Shown: positions 19,131 to 29,089, numbered from the stretch's first letter. The stretch is 64,000 bases of DNA from Enterobacter cloacae complex sp. R_G8 (GCF_024599795.1 NZ_CP102246.1:1240001-1304000); one strand, 5' to 3'. The notes: a model not told the origin generated them from the sequence alone. Translations and numbers: made by a program.

Positions 19131-20354
19131 TCAGCCCCTGAAGGGGCGACAAATGACGTTCAGGGCGACCGCGCTGCATAACGGGAACAGGGCCAGCAGC
19201 AGCCAGGGATACATTGCCTGAGGTGAGGGCACCAGGGCGCGATCCAGCAGACTGCCAAACAGTAAATTTCCCGCCAGCACCGCAACACCGCCAGCGGTGG
19301 CGAGTGCGCCGTAGTGCGCGCCAAGCGTCGACTCCTCTGCAAAGCGTGGAACCAGATCCTTTGCCGAGGGCACCAGCAGCATCTGCCCCAGCGTCAACAG
19401 CGTCACAAGACACACGGACGGAAGTAACCGCAGCCAGCCCTCTGATGGCGCAGCCGGGGCGAACATCGCCACGCTCGCAAAGGAGGCCGAGAGCAGCAAA
19501 AAGCCCACCGGCAAAATTCTTACCGCGCCCACGCGTCGGGCGAAACGCGCCAGCGGAAGCTGCAAGGTGATGATCAGCACAGAGGCCAGCATAAACAGGG
19601 GGCCGAGATCTTTCTCGTTACCGCCGGCGCGCTGGATCTCCACCGGCAGCGCCAGATAGAGCTGGTTGTAGCTCAACAGCCACGAACTGTAGGCGATGAT
19701 AAAAGCGACAAAACGCGGCTGACGGAAGGTCGTCCACCAGGGAACAATTGTGAGTGTCTGCTTGCTGTGTCGCGCAGCCGGAAGGCAGAAGTAGAGCACA
19801 ATCAGCGCGACGACGAAGACCCCCGCGCCAGCCAGTGCCACCTGGCGAAACCCCAGCCCCGTGAGCAAAGCCCCGGCAACCGGGCCCAGCACCGCGCCAA
19901 GTTCACCGCAGACGGCAAAGAGCGCAAACCACTCAGCGCGGCTGCGTTTCCCTTTAGTCTCGCTTTGCGTACCCGCCTTTGCCAGCAGCGCTTCGATGGA
20001 GGGAGAGAACAACGCGCCGCCAATGCCGGTCAGACAGGCGCCAAGGATGATGGGCCAGAGCGCGTGTCCAAATGCCAGCAGCAGATAACCAGCAACGCGG
20101 ATGATGCAGCCGCAGAGGATAATGATTTTGGCACCAAAGCGGTCGGAGAGCGCACCGCCGACGATGAACATCCCCTGCTGCGAAAAGGTACGCAGCCCCA
20201 GAATTAGCCCGATAAGCCCGCCGGAAAGCAGCATATCGTCGCGCAAAAAAATCGCCAGGAAGGGGACAACCGCGTAAAAACCGATGTTAAACACAAACTG
20301 GCTGCCCAGTAAGACGGGCGGCCAGAGCGTTGTGGCAGGGCGCAGGGGCATCAT
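19131..20354 (-). CDS. MFS transporter of the Fur-box ABC operon
   Basis: About 407 residues and 12 predicted helices from ATG 20354 (MMPLRPATTLWPPVLLGSQF). A longer frame reaches 20444 but would lie inside the ATPase gene. The helix 2-3 loop GGALSDRFGAKIIILCG is the MFS signature. Starting 11 nt after the ATPase stop, it is the fourth gene of a siderophore-type uptake operon. It may export a siderophore, recycle it, or import it across the inner membrane; the sequence does not decide. Confidence 0.82.
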   Translation of the reverse strand: MMPLRPATTLWPPVLLGSQFVFNIGFYAVVPFLAIFLRDDMLLSGGLIGLILGLRTFSQQGMFIVGGALSDRFGAKIIILCGCIIRVAGYLLLAFGHALWPIILGACLTGIGGALFSPSIEALLAKAGTQSETKGKRSRAEWFALFAVCGELGAVLGPVAGALLTGLGFRQVALAGAGVFVVALIVLYFCLPAARHSKQTLTIVPWWTTFRQPRFVAFIIAYSSWLLSYNQLYLALPVEIQRAGGNEKDLGPLFMLASVLIITLQLPLARFARRVGAVRILPVGFLLLSASFASVAMFAPAAPSEGWLRLLPSVCLVTLLTLGQMLLVPSAKDLVPRFAEESTLGAHYGALATAGGVAVLAGNLLFGSLLDRALVPSPQAMYPWLLLALFPLCSAVALNVICRPFRG

Positions 20355-20365
20355 TCTACTGGCGC

Positions 20366-21130
20366 CTAAACCATAAAATGGATGTGCTTTTTGCCATGGA
20401 ACGGCGAGATCTCGATTTTGGTTTTCACCCGAAACACGTCCCACAGCAGCTCCTCGGAGAGGATCTCCTGTGGCGTTCCGGTGGCTACGATTTGCCCCTT
20501 CTGCATCACAATCAGCGAATCACAGAACATTGACGCATGGTTGAGATCGTGAATGGCGACAATGCTGGTCACCGGCAGGTCGCTTATCAGGTGCATCAGC
20601 TGCATCTGATGGTGAATGTCCAGGTGGTTGGTCGGTTCATCCAGCAGAATTTCGGTCGGCGTCTGAGCCAGCGCCCTGGCGATGTGTACGCGCTGGCGCT
20701 CCCCACCGGAGAGGCTCAGCCAGCCCTGATCGCTTTTTTCCAGCATATCCACCCGCTGCAGGGCCGCGGTGACGGTCTCGTCATCCTGCTTGCTCCAGTT
20801 TGAGAACGGGGAGTGATGCGGAATGCGGCCCAGTTTGACGACATCGCGAACGCGCATATTGGCATCGGTCATGCCGTGCTGTTCAACGAAAGCGACCCGG
20901 CGCGCAAGCTGCTTTTTAGCAATGCGGGAGATGTTCTGACCGTCCAGCGTCACACAGCCTGCATCCGGGCGGCGCAGGCCAGCCAGAATGCGCAGAAGCG
21001 ATGATTTACCGCAGCCATTGGGCCCAAGCAGTCCTACCGTTTCACCCCGCGCCACGTTGAGCGACACGTCATTGACGATGACCTTTTTGCCGACCTTCCA
21101 GGTAATATTTTCAGCGCAAATACTCATCAC
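20366..21130 (-). CDS. Iron-siderophore ABC transporter ATP-binding protein (FecE/FepC family)
   Basis: A 254-residue ATPase with Walker A GPNGCGKSS, signature LSGGERQRVHIARALAQ, Walker B ILLDEPTNHLD and switch His (VAIHDLNHA). It powers uptake of a ferric chelate through the FecCD-type permease encoded just upstream; the genes overlap by 4 nt (ATGA). Confidence 0.9.
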   Translation of the reverse strand: MMSICAENITWKVGKKVIVNDVSLNVARGETVGLLGPNGCGKSSLLRILAGLRRPDAGCVTLDGQNISRIAKKQLARRVAFVEQHGMTDANMRVRDVVKLGRIPHHSPFSNWSKQDDETVTAALQRVDMLEKSDQGWLSLSGGERQRVHIARALAQTPTEILLDEPTNHLDIHHQMQLMHLISDLPVTSIVAIHDLNHASMFCDSLIVMQKGQIVATGTPQEILSEELLWDVFRVKTKIEISPFHGKKHIHFMV

Positions 21131-22164
21131 TTATTCCTTGAACGGTAGATGATCACGGCAAAGAACGGCACGCCAACCAGCGCGGTCACCACGCCCACCG
21201 GCAGACTTTGCGGGGCAATCAGCAGACGCGAAGCGATATCTGCCAGCACCATCAGGATGGCACCTGCCAGCGCGCTGGCAATCAGCAATGTGCGATGAAG
21301 GGGGCCGAAGAAGAAGCGCATCATATGCGGAACCACCAGGCCCACAAAACCGATTGAGCCCGCCATGCTGACGATGGTTGCGGTGATCAGCGCGGTGGTG
21401 GTAAAGAGCGCCAGGCGGACCCACGGAACGGCAATCCCCAGCGAGGCGGCGGCGTCATCACCAAAGGTAAAGGCATCCAGCGCCCGGGAGTAATAAAGAC
21501 AAATGGCAAGGCCAGCCAGCACCACGACCAGTACCAGTTGAAATTCTGGCCATCGCACCCCGCTGAAGCTGCCCAGCAGCCAGAACATCACATCACGCGC
21601 CTGCTGCGCGCTGGCAGAGGTGCTGATGGTATAGGCGGTGATAGCGTTGAAAAGCTGTGACGCGGCCACACCTGCGAGGATGGTGCGCTCGTTGCCGCCG
21701 CGCGCGCCGTTGGTCAGAAAAGCGACAAACGCAAAGGCGGCGAATGCCCCGGCAAACGCGCCCGCAGAGAGTGACACCGCGCCGGTCCCTATCCCCAGCA
21801 CCACGACGGAAACCGCGCCGGTGGACGCTCCCGCAGAGACGCCGAGCACGTAAGGTTCAGCCAGCGCGTTTTTCAGCAGGCTCTGCAAAACCGCGCCGCA
21901 GATAGCCAACCCCGCGCCGCAGCAGGCCGCCACCAGCGCACGGCTCAGGCGGAAGTCCCAAATCACGCTCTCGTAGATGCGGTTAAGCGGAACCGCGGTC
22001 AGCCCCAGCTTATTACCGATAGCATAAAAGACATTGGACAGCGGAATCGACAACTCTCCGACGCTTACGCCAAGGGCTATCACCAGAAACAACAGGACAA
22101 TAGCCAGCAGAGCGGAAGTGGTCAGGAACAGGCCCTGCCGGGCCTGAAGTACGGCTGCCGTCAT
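21127..22164 (-). CDS. Iron-siderophore ABC transporter permease (FecCD family)
   Basis: A 345-residue permease of the BtuC/FecCD fold with about ten helices. Characteristic segments are RLSRALVAACCGAGLAICGA, QSLLKNALAEPYVLGVSAGA and GFVGLVVPHMMRF. A single permease gene implies a homodimer channel. Its start overlaps the last base of the binding-protein stop. Confidence 0.9.
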   Translation of the reverse strand: MTAAVLQARQGLFLTTSALLAIVLLFLVIALGVSVGELSIPLSNVFYAIGNKLGLTAVPLNRIYESVIWDFRLSRALVAACCGAGLAICGAVLQSLLKNALAEPYVLGVSAGASTGAVSVVVLGIGTGAVSLSAGAFAGAFAAFAFVAFLTNGARGGNERTILAGVAASQLFNAITAYTISTSASAQQARDVMFWLLGSFSGVRWPEFQLVLVVVLAGLAICLYYSRALDAFTFGDDAAASLGIAVPWVRLALFTTTALITATIVSMAGSIGFVGLVVPHMMRFFFGPLHRTLLIASALAGAILMVLADIASRLLIAPQSLPVGVVTALVGVPFFAVIIYRSRNK

Positions 22165-23162
22165 CAGTTCAGCCCCAGTTTTCTGAGCTGTTCGCCCACC
22201 TGTTCAGCGCCATAAATGGTACGGATCGTCGGGTTCATTGCCTGGCCGTCCATCACCACAATGTGACCTTTTTTGACCGCATCAAGCTGGCTGACGGCCG
22301 GATCGCTTTTCAGGAATTTGATTTTCTCTTCCGCGTTATCCAGCGCCCAGCGGTTACGGTCGAGGCTTGAGACCACAATCACATCCGGGTTAGCGGCAAT
22401 GATGCTTTCCCAGCCCACGGTTGGCCATTCGGTCTCGGAGGTAATGGCGTTATGCCCGCCCAGTACGTTTGCGATAAACCCGGAGGCGCTGTTCTTACCG
22501 CCCACGTAGGCATCAGCAGAAGGGGATGAACTGGAGAACCAGAAGACAAAAGAGAGGTCTTTTTTGCTCTTGCCAAACTCCTGACGCAGGTCTGCCTCCC
22601 GCTTTTTGAAATCGGCGATCACGGCCTGGCCACGATCTTCAACGTTGAAAATTTTGGCGAAATCTTCAATTTCTTTATACAGATATGTCATATCCCACAG
22701 CTTCTGGCGGCTGCCGTACATATCGCCCGAGGCTTTTTTGGTGGCGCACATACCCGGTGATAAATAGCTGTTCACGCCGACAGTAGCCAGATCCTCACGT
22801 TTTGCGACCTTACTTTCTGGCCCGAGCAGCAGCGGCAATTGTGCAGGAACAAAATCGGGGTTTTGCGCAAGGATAGATTCCAGGGTAGGAATTTCGACGG
22901 TGAGCGTTTTGATTTTGGCATTCTGTTCCGCCAGCTGCGGCAGCACTTTGGTCGGCCAGAAGGCGCTGGCCTTCACCTTATCTTCCAGACCCAGCAGAAG
23001 CAAAATCTCAACGGTATTTTGACCAAGGGCCACGACGCGTTCCGGCGCTTTGGTGAAGGTCTCTTTATAACCGCAGTTTTCAATGGTCAGAGGATAAGTG
23101 GTTGCCAGAGCAGAACTGACCGACGCAATCGCCAGGCCTAACGCGCAGATGACCTTCTTCAT
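22164..23162 (-). CDS. Iron-siderophore ABC transporter substrate-binding protein
   Basis: A 332-residue periplasmic protein with a Sec signal peptide (MKKVICALGLAIASVSSALA, cleavage near residue 20) and a class III binding-protein fold (APERVVALGQNTVEILLLLG at the start, NPDVIVVSSLDRNRWAL in the second lobe). First gene of a four-gene minus-strand operon with a Fur-like box 34-52 bp upstream. No TonB-dependent receptor is encoded nearby, so the outer-membrane step must be supplied elsewhere. The chelate is unknown. Confidence 0.87.
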   Translation of the reverse strand: MKKVICALGLAIASVSSALATTYPLTIENCGYKETFTKAPERVVALGQNTVEILLLLGLEDKVKASAFWPTKVLPQLAEQNAKIKTLTVEIPTLESILAQNPDFVPAQLPLLLGPESKVAKREDLATVGVNSYLSPGMCATKKASGDMYGSRQKLWDMTYLYKEIEDFAKIFNVEDRGQAVIADFKKREADLRQEFGKSKKDLSFVFWFSSSSPSADAYVGGKNSASGFIANVLGGHNAITSETEWPTVGWESIIAANPDVIVVSSLDRNRWALDNAEEKIKFLKSDPAVSQLDAVKKGHIVVMDGQAMNPTIRTIYGAEQVGEQLRKLGLN

Positions 23163-23195
23163 TAAACGCTACCCTTCATTAAAATTATTATTGAT

Positions 23196-23214
23196 GCAAA
23201 TGAAACTCATTATT
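23196..23214 (-). promoter_or_regulatory. Fur box of the siderophore-type operon
   Basis: On the minus strand AATAATGAGTTTCATTTGC matches the 19-bp Fur consensus at 13 positions, with both ATAATGA and TCATT arms. It sits directly upstream of the binding-protein gene, as expected for iron-repressed uptake. Confidence 0.65.
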
Positions 23215-23313
23215 AAGGCGGAATTTTATACAGAGGAATCGATTTTGTGTCAATGAGGGACAATAACGCAGGGTGATGAAAGGCGGTGTCAAAAAACACC
23301 GCCGGAATGCGCC

Positions 23314-25386
23314 TTAAATCAGGCTCTCTTTATCAATTCCGAGACGCTTCATGCGCGACAGCAGGGTGGTGCGTTTTAACCCCAGCCGCTGGGCGGCCCC
23401 TTTCGGTCCGGCCACCACGCCGTTGGTCTCTTTCAGCACGCGGACAATCAGCTGATATTCATCTTCCCCTTCCTGAGCCACGTCGGTCGCCGTAACGGGC
23501 GTTTCCGGCAGAGAGACCTCCGGCAGGGAGAGTTGCAGCACATTTCCGCGCGTCAGCAGCACCGCACGCTCGATAACGTTTTCCAGCTCGCGCACGTTGC
23601 CGGGCCACTCCATCGATGAAAGGGTACGTAACGTCTCGGCAGGAATACTGTCGATGTTGCGTCCCATCCGACGGGCAATTTTGGCGGTAAACGCTTTGAC
23701 CAGCAGCGGGATATCTTCCGGACGTTCGCGCAGGGGCGGCAGGCAAATCGGGAACACGTTAAGGCGATAGTAGAGGTCGCTGCGAAACTCGCGGTCGGCG
23801 ACCATTTTTTTCAGATCGCGGTTGGTGGCGGCAATCAGCCGCACGTCGGTCTGAATCAGCTTATTGCTGCCAAGACGTTCGAACTCCTGCTCCTGGAGCA
23901 CACGCAGCAGTTTCGGCTGCAGCTCCAGCGGCATATCGCCCACTTCATCGAGGAACAGCGAGCTTTTATCCGCCAGCTCAAAACGGCCCAGTCGCTGGCT
24001 GCTGGCGCCGGTAAACGCACCGCGCTCATGGCCAAAGAGATCGCTTTCCAGCAGACCCGCAGGCATGGCGGCGCAGTTCATTTTCACCATCCGGCGGCTG
24101 TTGCGGTTGCTCAGATTGTGGATCGCACGGGCAATCAGTTCCTTGCCGGTGCCGGTCTCGCCCAGGATCAGCACCGTGCTGTCGCTTTGCGCCACCATTT
24201 CCACCTGTTTGAGTACGCTGTACATGGCGTCGCTGCGTCCGATGATTTCACCAAATTCGCTGTCGACATTGTTAAGCTGTTCCGTCAGCGCCAGGTTTTC
24301 ATCCACCAGCCGTTCTTTCAGACGGTGGATCTCCTGATACGCCAGCGCGTTATCCAGCGCGATAGAGATACGCTCTGCAATCTGACGCAGCAGCTTCAGG
24401 TTGGCGGTGGTGAACACCCCTTCCTCACACTGTGCCAGCTTGAGAACGCCCAGCATGGTGTTACCGGACATCAACGGCAGCAGGCACAGAGTCTGGATTT
24501 TGTTGCCCCAGATGTTAAACAGCATCCGCTCGTAAGGCGCCATCACATCCTGCTCGCTGAGATTGAGCAGCAGGATCTCCTTACTTTTAAACACCCGTTC
24601 CGAAAGGGTTCCTGCTTCATCCACTTCGCTCTGCTCATGGGCCGGGTTCGCTTCGTCGAGATAGTGGGTGGAGTAGATATTTAGCTTGCCCTTGCGATGG
24701 CCGCGCAAGGCAATGCTGATGGCGTCTATTTTGAAGTAGTGATGGATCTCCTTCGACACTTCGCTGACCAGCTCATCCATGTCGAGACGGGAGAGCACGG
24801 CGTTGGTGATTGCCACCAGAATCCGGAAGTTGTCACGCTCGCGGCTCAGCAGGTCGTAATCCACATTATTGCTGACGCGGCTTTGGATCTGCTCGGCGAC
24901 GACGGCCACTATCTGGGTAAAGGTGTGCAGACGCTCATATTCCGCCTCGCTCCACCGCTGGTCGGTATTGCGGATAAACTCGCAGCCACCAAAAATATGG
25001 CCTTCCACCGCCAGCGGCAGCAGGCTGTAGTGGCCGAATGGCTGGTATAACGCGCTCCGGGCCAGCATGGGCCAGGCCTGGCGGAACTCCTCAAAATTGC
25101 AGTGCAGCGCTTCCGGTCGGGAAAGAATACGGCGGATTGGCCCGTGAGCGAGATACGTTTCGTCTTCGTATTCAAACGCTTTTCCGTTTTCTCGTGTGGA
25201 GAAGTAGCTCGCACGATGGCTGCCGCTATGCCAGAGCACAATGGCGGCGCTGTCTGCCAGTGCAGATTGCCTGACCAGGCGCGTCAGGGCATCGCTCAGC
25301 GCACCCAGGTCGGGCTGCTGTAAAAGTGTTCGCGTAATGTCGAACAGACCCTGCTGTCCGAGATCGCTCATCGGTGTATACGGCAT
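23314..25386 (-). CDS. fhlA: Formate hydrogenlyase transcriptional activator FhlA
   Basis: Sigma-54 enhancer-binding protein that senses formate and activates hyc, hyp, hydN-hypF and fdhF. Start ATG 25386 (MPYTPMSDLGQQGLFDITR) gives 690 residues, close to the 692 of E. coli; an earlier in-frame ATG is not conserved. Two N-terminal GAF-type sensor domains occupy about the first 380 residues. The AAA+ domain has Walker A GETGTGKE and the sigma-54 contact loop GAFTGA, and the C-terminal Fis-type HTH contains GPKGAAQRLGLKRTTLLSRM. It follows hypE by 62 nt on the same strand, as in E. coli. Confidence 0.97.
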   Translation of the reverse strand: MPYTPMSDLGQQGLFDITRTLLQQPDLGALSDALTRLVRQSALADSAAIVLWHSGSHRASYFSTRENGKAFEYEDETYLAHGPIRRILSRPEALHCNFEEFRQAWPMLARSALYQPFGHYSLLPLAVEGHIFGGCEFIRNTDQRWSEAEYERLHTFTQIVAVVAEQIQSRVSNNVDYDLLSRERDNFRILVAITNAVLSRLDMDELVSEVSKEIHHYFKIDAISIALRGHRKGKLNIYSTHYLDEANPAHEQSEVDEAGTLSERVFKSKEILLLNLSEQDVMAPYERMLFNIWGNKIQTLCLLPLMSGNTMLGVLKLAQCEEGVFTTANLKLLRQIAERISIALDNALAYQEIHRLKERLVDENLALTEQLNNVDSEFGEIIGRSDAMYSVLKQVEMVAQSDSTVLILGETGTGKELIARAIHNLSNRNSRRMVKMNCAAMPAGLLESDLFGHERGAFTGASSQRLGRFELADKSSLFLDEVGDMPLELQPKLLRVLQEQEFERLGSNKLIQTDVRLIAATNRDLKKMVADREFRSDLYYRLNVFPICLPPLRERPEDIPLLVKAFTAKIARRMGRNIDSIPAETLRTLSSMEWPGNVRELENVIERAVLLTRGNVLQLSLPEVSLPETPVTATDVAQEGEDEYQLIVRVLKETNGVVAGPKGAAQRLGLKRTTLLSRMKRLGIDKESLI

Positions 25387-25448
25387 AGTGCTTTCCAGTA
25401 GAAACGGGCAAAAAAATAAATTCCGTGCCGACCGCTTTTCGCGCGGTT

Positions 25449-26459
25449 CTAGCAAATGCGGGGTAACGGTTCCGCGTGCGGCAGCTCCAGCGTGCGCTTC
25501 ACGCCATACAGTCCGGCCAGGCGCACCCCTTTGCGCTCAACCACCTCACCAATGATTGCGGCCTCTTTTCCTGACGGATGCGCCCGCAACTGTTCAAGTA
25601 CGGCTTCGGCCGCGGTGCGCTCAACGCCTATCACCAGCTTGCCTTCGTTAGCAAAGTTGAGCGGATCCAGCCCCAGCAGCTCGCACAGTCCACGAACCGC
25701 AGGCTTCACGGGCAGGTTGCGCTCAGTAAGTTCAATACCGCAGCCGCAGCAGGCCGCGAACTCATGCACCACGGCATTGACGCCGCCACGGGTGGCATCG
25801 CGCAGGGCTTTCACGCCGGGGATCGCACGCAGCGTCTGGATGAGCGGGGTGAGCACCGCGCAGTCGCTGCGCAGTTCCCCGTCCAGCCCCAGCCCTTCGC
25901 GCAGGTTAAGGATGGTCGCCCCGTGACAGCCCAGCGTGCCGCTGACCAGCAGCACGTCGCCCACGGCCAGCTGCTGCGCGCCCCAGTGAATATCGGCGGG
26001 GATCGCCCCCATCCCGGCGGTGTTGATAAAGAGCTTGTCCGCCGCGCCGCGCTGCACCACTTTGGTATCGCCGGTGACGATGGCAATTCCTGCCTCACGC
26101 GCGGTGTGCGCCATGCTGCTGACCACCGCCGCGAGCGTCTCCATCGGCAAACCTTCTTCAAGGATAAATCCGCAGGAGAGGTAGCGCGGAATGGCACCGC
26201 TGACGGCGACATCGTTCGCGGTACCGCAGACGGCCAGCTTGCCGATATCGCCGCCGGGGAAGAACAGCGGGTCAATCACATAGCTGTCGGTTGAGAAGGC
26301 CAGCCTGTCGCCCTGGGCGGTGAGGGAAGTGAGGTCAATGCGGGCCTGGTCTTCCTGCTCGGCGAGCCAGGGATTATCAAAGGCCTCCATAAACAGCCGG
26401 TTTATCAGCTGCTGCATCGCCAGACCGCCGCTGCCGTGCGCCATTTCAACCGTCTTCAT
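25449..26459 (-). CDS. hypE: Hydrogenase maturation protein HypE (carbamoyl dehydratase)
   Basis: Accepts the carbamoyl group from HypF on its C-terminal cysteine and dehydrates it with ATP to a thiocyanate, the source of the CN ligands of the NiFe site. The 336 residues have the N-terminal glycine loop MAHGSGGLAMQQL of the PurM/SelD-like fold and end with the obligatory PRIC, the terminal Cys being the carrier. Overlaps hypD by 4 nt (ATGA). Confidence 0.97.
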   Translation of the reverse strand: MKTVEMAHGSGGLAMQQLINRLFMEAFDNPWLAEQEDQARIDLTSLTAQGDRLAFSTDSYVIDPLFFPGGDIGKLAVCGTANDVAVSGAIPRYLSCGFILEEGLPMETLAAVVSSMAHTAREAGIAIVTGDTKVVQRGAADKLFINTAGMGAIPADIHWGAQQLAVGDVLLVSGTLGCHGATILNLREGLGLDGELRSDCAVLTPLIQTLRAIPGVKALRDATRGGVNAVVHEFAACCGCGIELTERNLPVKPAVRGLCELLGLDPLNFANEGKLVIGVERTAAEAVLEQLRAHPSGKEAAIIGEVVERKGVRLAGLYGVKRTLELPHAEPLPRIC

Positions 26460-27577
26460 GCTTCACTCTCCTGGTTGCGATACTGGTACCACGCGGCGCA
26501 TGCCCCTTCGGAAGAGACCATCAGCGCGCCAAAGGCCGTTTGCGGGTTACAGGTGTTGCCAAATAACGGGCAGTGATGGGGTTTGCATTTTCCTGTCAGA
26601 ACCTCGCCGCAGCGGGCCCGGGGATCGTCGCAAACCTGTTGTGGCTGTGGACGGAAATGCGTTTCTGCGTCAAACGACCGGTAGGCTGGCGTCAGGCGCA
26701 CGCCAGATTCAGCAATCAACCCCAGCCCGCGCCACTCGCTGTCGCCTTCAACGCAAAACACGTCAGCTATCGCCTGCTGCGCCCGTTCATTTCCGGCATC
26801 CGGCACCACGCGGCGGTACTGATTTTCCACCGCGCTCAGGGCTGCTATTTTCTGCTCAACCAGCATGGTGACGCCTTGCAGTAGATCAAGAGGTTCGAAA
26901 CCAGCGACAACTAAGGGGCGATGGTAATCGTCAGCGATAAAGCCGTAAGCGTCGGTACCAATCACCATGCTCACATGGCCCGGCGCCAGAAACGCGTCAA
27001 TGCCGTTGTCCGGCTCTTCCAGCAGGCTACGCAGCGTCGGGATAAGCGTAATGTGCTGGCAGAAAAAGAAAAAATTGGTGACGTTGCTGCGTTTGGCCTG
27101 CTGCAGGGTAATTGCCGTGGCGGGCATAGTGGTCTCAAAACCCAGCCCGAAAAATACCACCTTGCGGTCCGGGTTATCGGTTGCAAGCTTCAGGGCGTCC
27201 ATCGGCGAGTACACGATCCGGATGTCCGCACCTCGCGCTTTGGCCTGTAACAGCGAACCCGTTTTTCCCGGCACGCGCATTGCGTCGCCAAAGGTACAGA
27301 AAATGACGTCAGGCTGGCTGGCTATCTCAATACAGCTGTCGATGCGCCCCATGGGCAGCACGCATACCGGGCAGCCCGGGCCGTGGATAAACTCAATGTT
27401 GTCCGGCAGCAGCTGGTCGAGGCCAAATTTGAAAATGGCATGGGTGTGCCCGCCGCAGACTTCCATGATCCGCAGCGGTTTTTGCGCCGTATACTCCAGC
27501 AGGGCGGCCCGCGTTTTCAGATGACCGATAAGCTGCATCACCTGCTCAGGCGCACGGTATTCATCAACGTAACGCAT
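26456..27577 (-). CDS. hypD: Hydrogenase maturation protein HypD
   Basis: Iron-sulfur scaffold on which, with HypC, the Fe(CN)2CO unit of NiFe hydrogenases is built. The 373 residues include the three signature motifs CGGHTHAIFKFGL, GPGCPVCVLPMGRID and GFETTMPATAI, plus the C-terminal Cys cluster (CGEVLTGKCKPHHCPLFG) that binds a 4Fe-4S cluster. Two bases separate it from hypC. Confidence 0.97.
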   Translation of the reverse strand: MRYVDEYRAPEQVMQLIGHLKTRAALLEYTAQKPLRIMEVCGGHTHAIFKFGLDQLLPDNIEFIHGPGCPVCVLPMGRIDSCIEIASQPDVIFCTFGDAMRVPGKTGSLLQAKARGADIRIVYSPMDALKLATDNPDRKVVFFGLGFETTMPATAITLQQAKRSNVTNFFFFCQHITLIPTLRSLLEEPDNGIDAFLAPGHVSMVIGTDAYGFIADDYHRPLVVAGFEPLDLLQGVTMLVEQKIAALSAVENQYRRVVPDAGNERAQQAIADVFCVEGDSEWRGLGLIAESGVRLTPAYRSFDAETHFRPQPQQVCDDPRARCGEVLTGKCKPHHCPLFGNTCNPQTAFGALMVSSEGACAAWYQYRNQESEA

Positions 27578-27579
27578 AA

Positions 27580-27852
27580 TTACCGTTCCTCGCCGTACAG
27601 CAGCGCGCCGACGTCCGGTTCGACGTCGAACATGTTCTGCAAGGCATCCAGCGTGTCGCGCGCTTCCGCTTCATTAATCACGCTCATGGCAAACCCCACG
27701 TGTACCAGCACCCACTGCCCAAGGCGCGAGACGCCCGTCTCATCGGTGCTGCCCACCAGGGTTAAATCCACGTCGCGCAATATGCCGCAGACCGCCACTT
27801 TGGCCTGGTTTCCGTCAATGGAATGGATTTGTCCGGGGACGCCTATGCACAT
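27580..27852 (-). CDS. hypC: Hydrogenase assembly chaperone HypC
   Basis: A 90-residue OB-fold chaperone. The essential Cys2 is exposed after Met removal in [13 protein letters not shown], the family signature. It binds HypD during assembly of the Fe(CN)2CO unit and then the HycE precursor. It overlaps hypB by 10 nt. Confidence 0.96.
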   Translation of the reverse strand: MCIGVPGQIHSIDGNQAKVAVCGILRDVDLTLVGSTDETGVSRLGQWVLVHVGFAMSVINEAEARDTLDALQNMFDVEPDVGALLYGEER

Positions 27853-28706
27853 CGTTCACTCTCCAGCCAGTTCAGCCAGTGCTCCATGCCGTCGCCGCGC
27901 GTGGCGGAGACCAGCAGGATCGCAATGTCCGGGTTCACTTCACGGGCATAAGCCAGGCATTTATCCACGTCGAAATTCAGGTACGGCAGCAGGTCGACTT
28001 TGTTCAGCAGCATCAGCGACGCGGCGGCAAACATATGCGGATATTTGAGCGGCTTGTCTTCTCCTTCGGTCACCGAGAGGACCGCCACTTTATGCCGCTC
28101 CCCGAGATCGAAGCTCGCCGGGCAGACCAGATTGCCGACGTTTTCGATAAACAGAATGCCGTTATCCGCCAGCGGCAGACGCGGCGCGGCATCGGCAATC
28201 ATCTGCGCATCCAGATGGCAGCCTTTACCGGTGTTGACCTGAATCGCCGGGGTGCCGGTTTCACGAATGCGCGCGGCATCGTTGACCGTTTGCTGATCGC
28301 CTTCGATTACCGCGCAGGAGATGCGTTCGTTCAGGCGTTTGAGCGTTTCCGTCAGCAGCGTGGTTTTGCCGGAGCCGGGGCTGGAGACGAGATTCAGTAC
28401 CAGCTGTTGACGTGCGGCAAACCGGGCGCGGTTGCGGGCGGCGATCTGGTTGTTTTTATCGAGTACGTTGATTTCCACGTCCAGCATCTGGCGCTGGCTC
28501 ATGCCCGGCGCATGGGTACCCGCCTCGCCGTGGCCGTAATGAAGATCGCCCTCATCGGAGCGTTGAGGCGCAAAGCGAATGCCGGTGAGTGCCGCTGCCG
28601 GACGCGGTGCGGGGGTAAAGGGGGCGGAGCGAAACGCGGAGTGAGGACGGTGTTCATCCCCTTCGATATACAGGTTGCCTTCGGCGCAACCGCAGGTACT
28701 ACACAT
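27843..28706 (-). CDS. hypB: Hydrogenase nickel-incorporation GTPase HypB
   Basis: GTPase that delivers nickel, with HypA, into the hydrogenase large subunit. The 287 residues start with the high-affinity nickel motif [10 protein letters not shown], followed by a linker with scattered histidines (weaker than the polyhistidine tracts of some species) and the G domain: P-loop SSPGSGKTT, switch/metal region [13 protein letters not shown] and NKVD. It starts 3 nt downstream of hypA. Confidence 0.97.
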   Translation of the reverse strand: MCSTCGCAEGNLYIEGDEHRPHSAFRSAPFTPAPRPAAALTGIRFAPQRSDEGDLHYGHGEAGTHAPGMSQRQMLDVEINVLDKNNQIAARNRARFAARQQLVLNLVSSPGSGKTTLLTETLKRLNERISCAVIEGDQQTVNDAARIRETGTPAIQVNTGKGCHLDAQMIADAAPRLPLADNGILFIENVGNLVCPASFDLGERHKVAVLSVTEGEDKPLKYPHMFAAASLMLLNKVDLLPYLNFDVDKCLAYAREVNPDIAILLVSATRGDGMEHWLNWLESERCA

Positions 28707-28709
28707 ACT

Positions 28710-29060
28710 TTACTCCTTCTCGATTTCAAGGCGTTGGATCTGCATCCCGTCATCCGCCACGATGCGAAGGCCGGTGTGCTGACACTGTGGGCAGCGCTGG
28801 ACCTTCGACGACAGCAGGGTGACGTACTGCTGACACTGCTCGCACCAGCACTCCGCCTGCTGCTCTTCAATATGAAGTTCGCAGCCTTCCGCCAGTGTGC
28901 CGCGGCACACCAGCTCAAAACAGAAGGTGAGGGCGCTGGTTTCGACGCAGGAAAAGGCCCCGACTTTCAGCCAGACGCCGGTCACGCGCGTCGCGTGGTT
29001 TTGCGCTGCCTGCTGTTCGATGAGTTCCAGTGCCCGCTGGCAGAGGGTGATTTCGTGCAT
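28710..29060 (-). CDS. hypA: Hydrogenase nickel-incorporation protein HypA
   Basis: Nickel chaperone specific for hydrogenase 3. Its 116 residues begin MHEITLCQRALELI, where His2 is the nickel ligand, and contain a zinc site of two CxxC pairs (CWCEQC and CPQC). First gene of the hypABCDE-fhlA series, it is preceded by AGGAGG and a very good sigma-54 promoter. Confidence 0.97.
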   Translation of the reverse strand: MHEITLCQRALELIEQQAAQNHATRVTGVWLKVGAFSCVETSALTFCFELVCRGTLAEGCELHIEEQQAECWCEQCQQYVTLLSSKVQRCPQCQHTGLRIVADDGMQIQRLEIEKE

Positions 29061-29089
29061 GACGCCTCCTTAATGAATTGCCCCGTTAA

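Noticed and set aside
19120..19155. A terminator between ygbA and the convergent MFS gene (GCCCCTGAAGGGGC)
   Set aside because: The stem has only five pairs, sits inside the MFS coding end and has no T-run on either strand.
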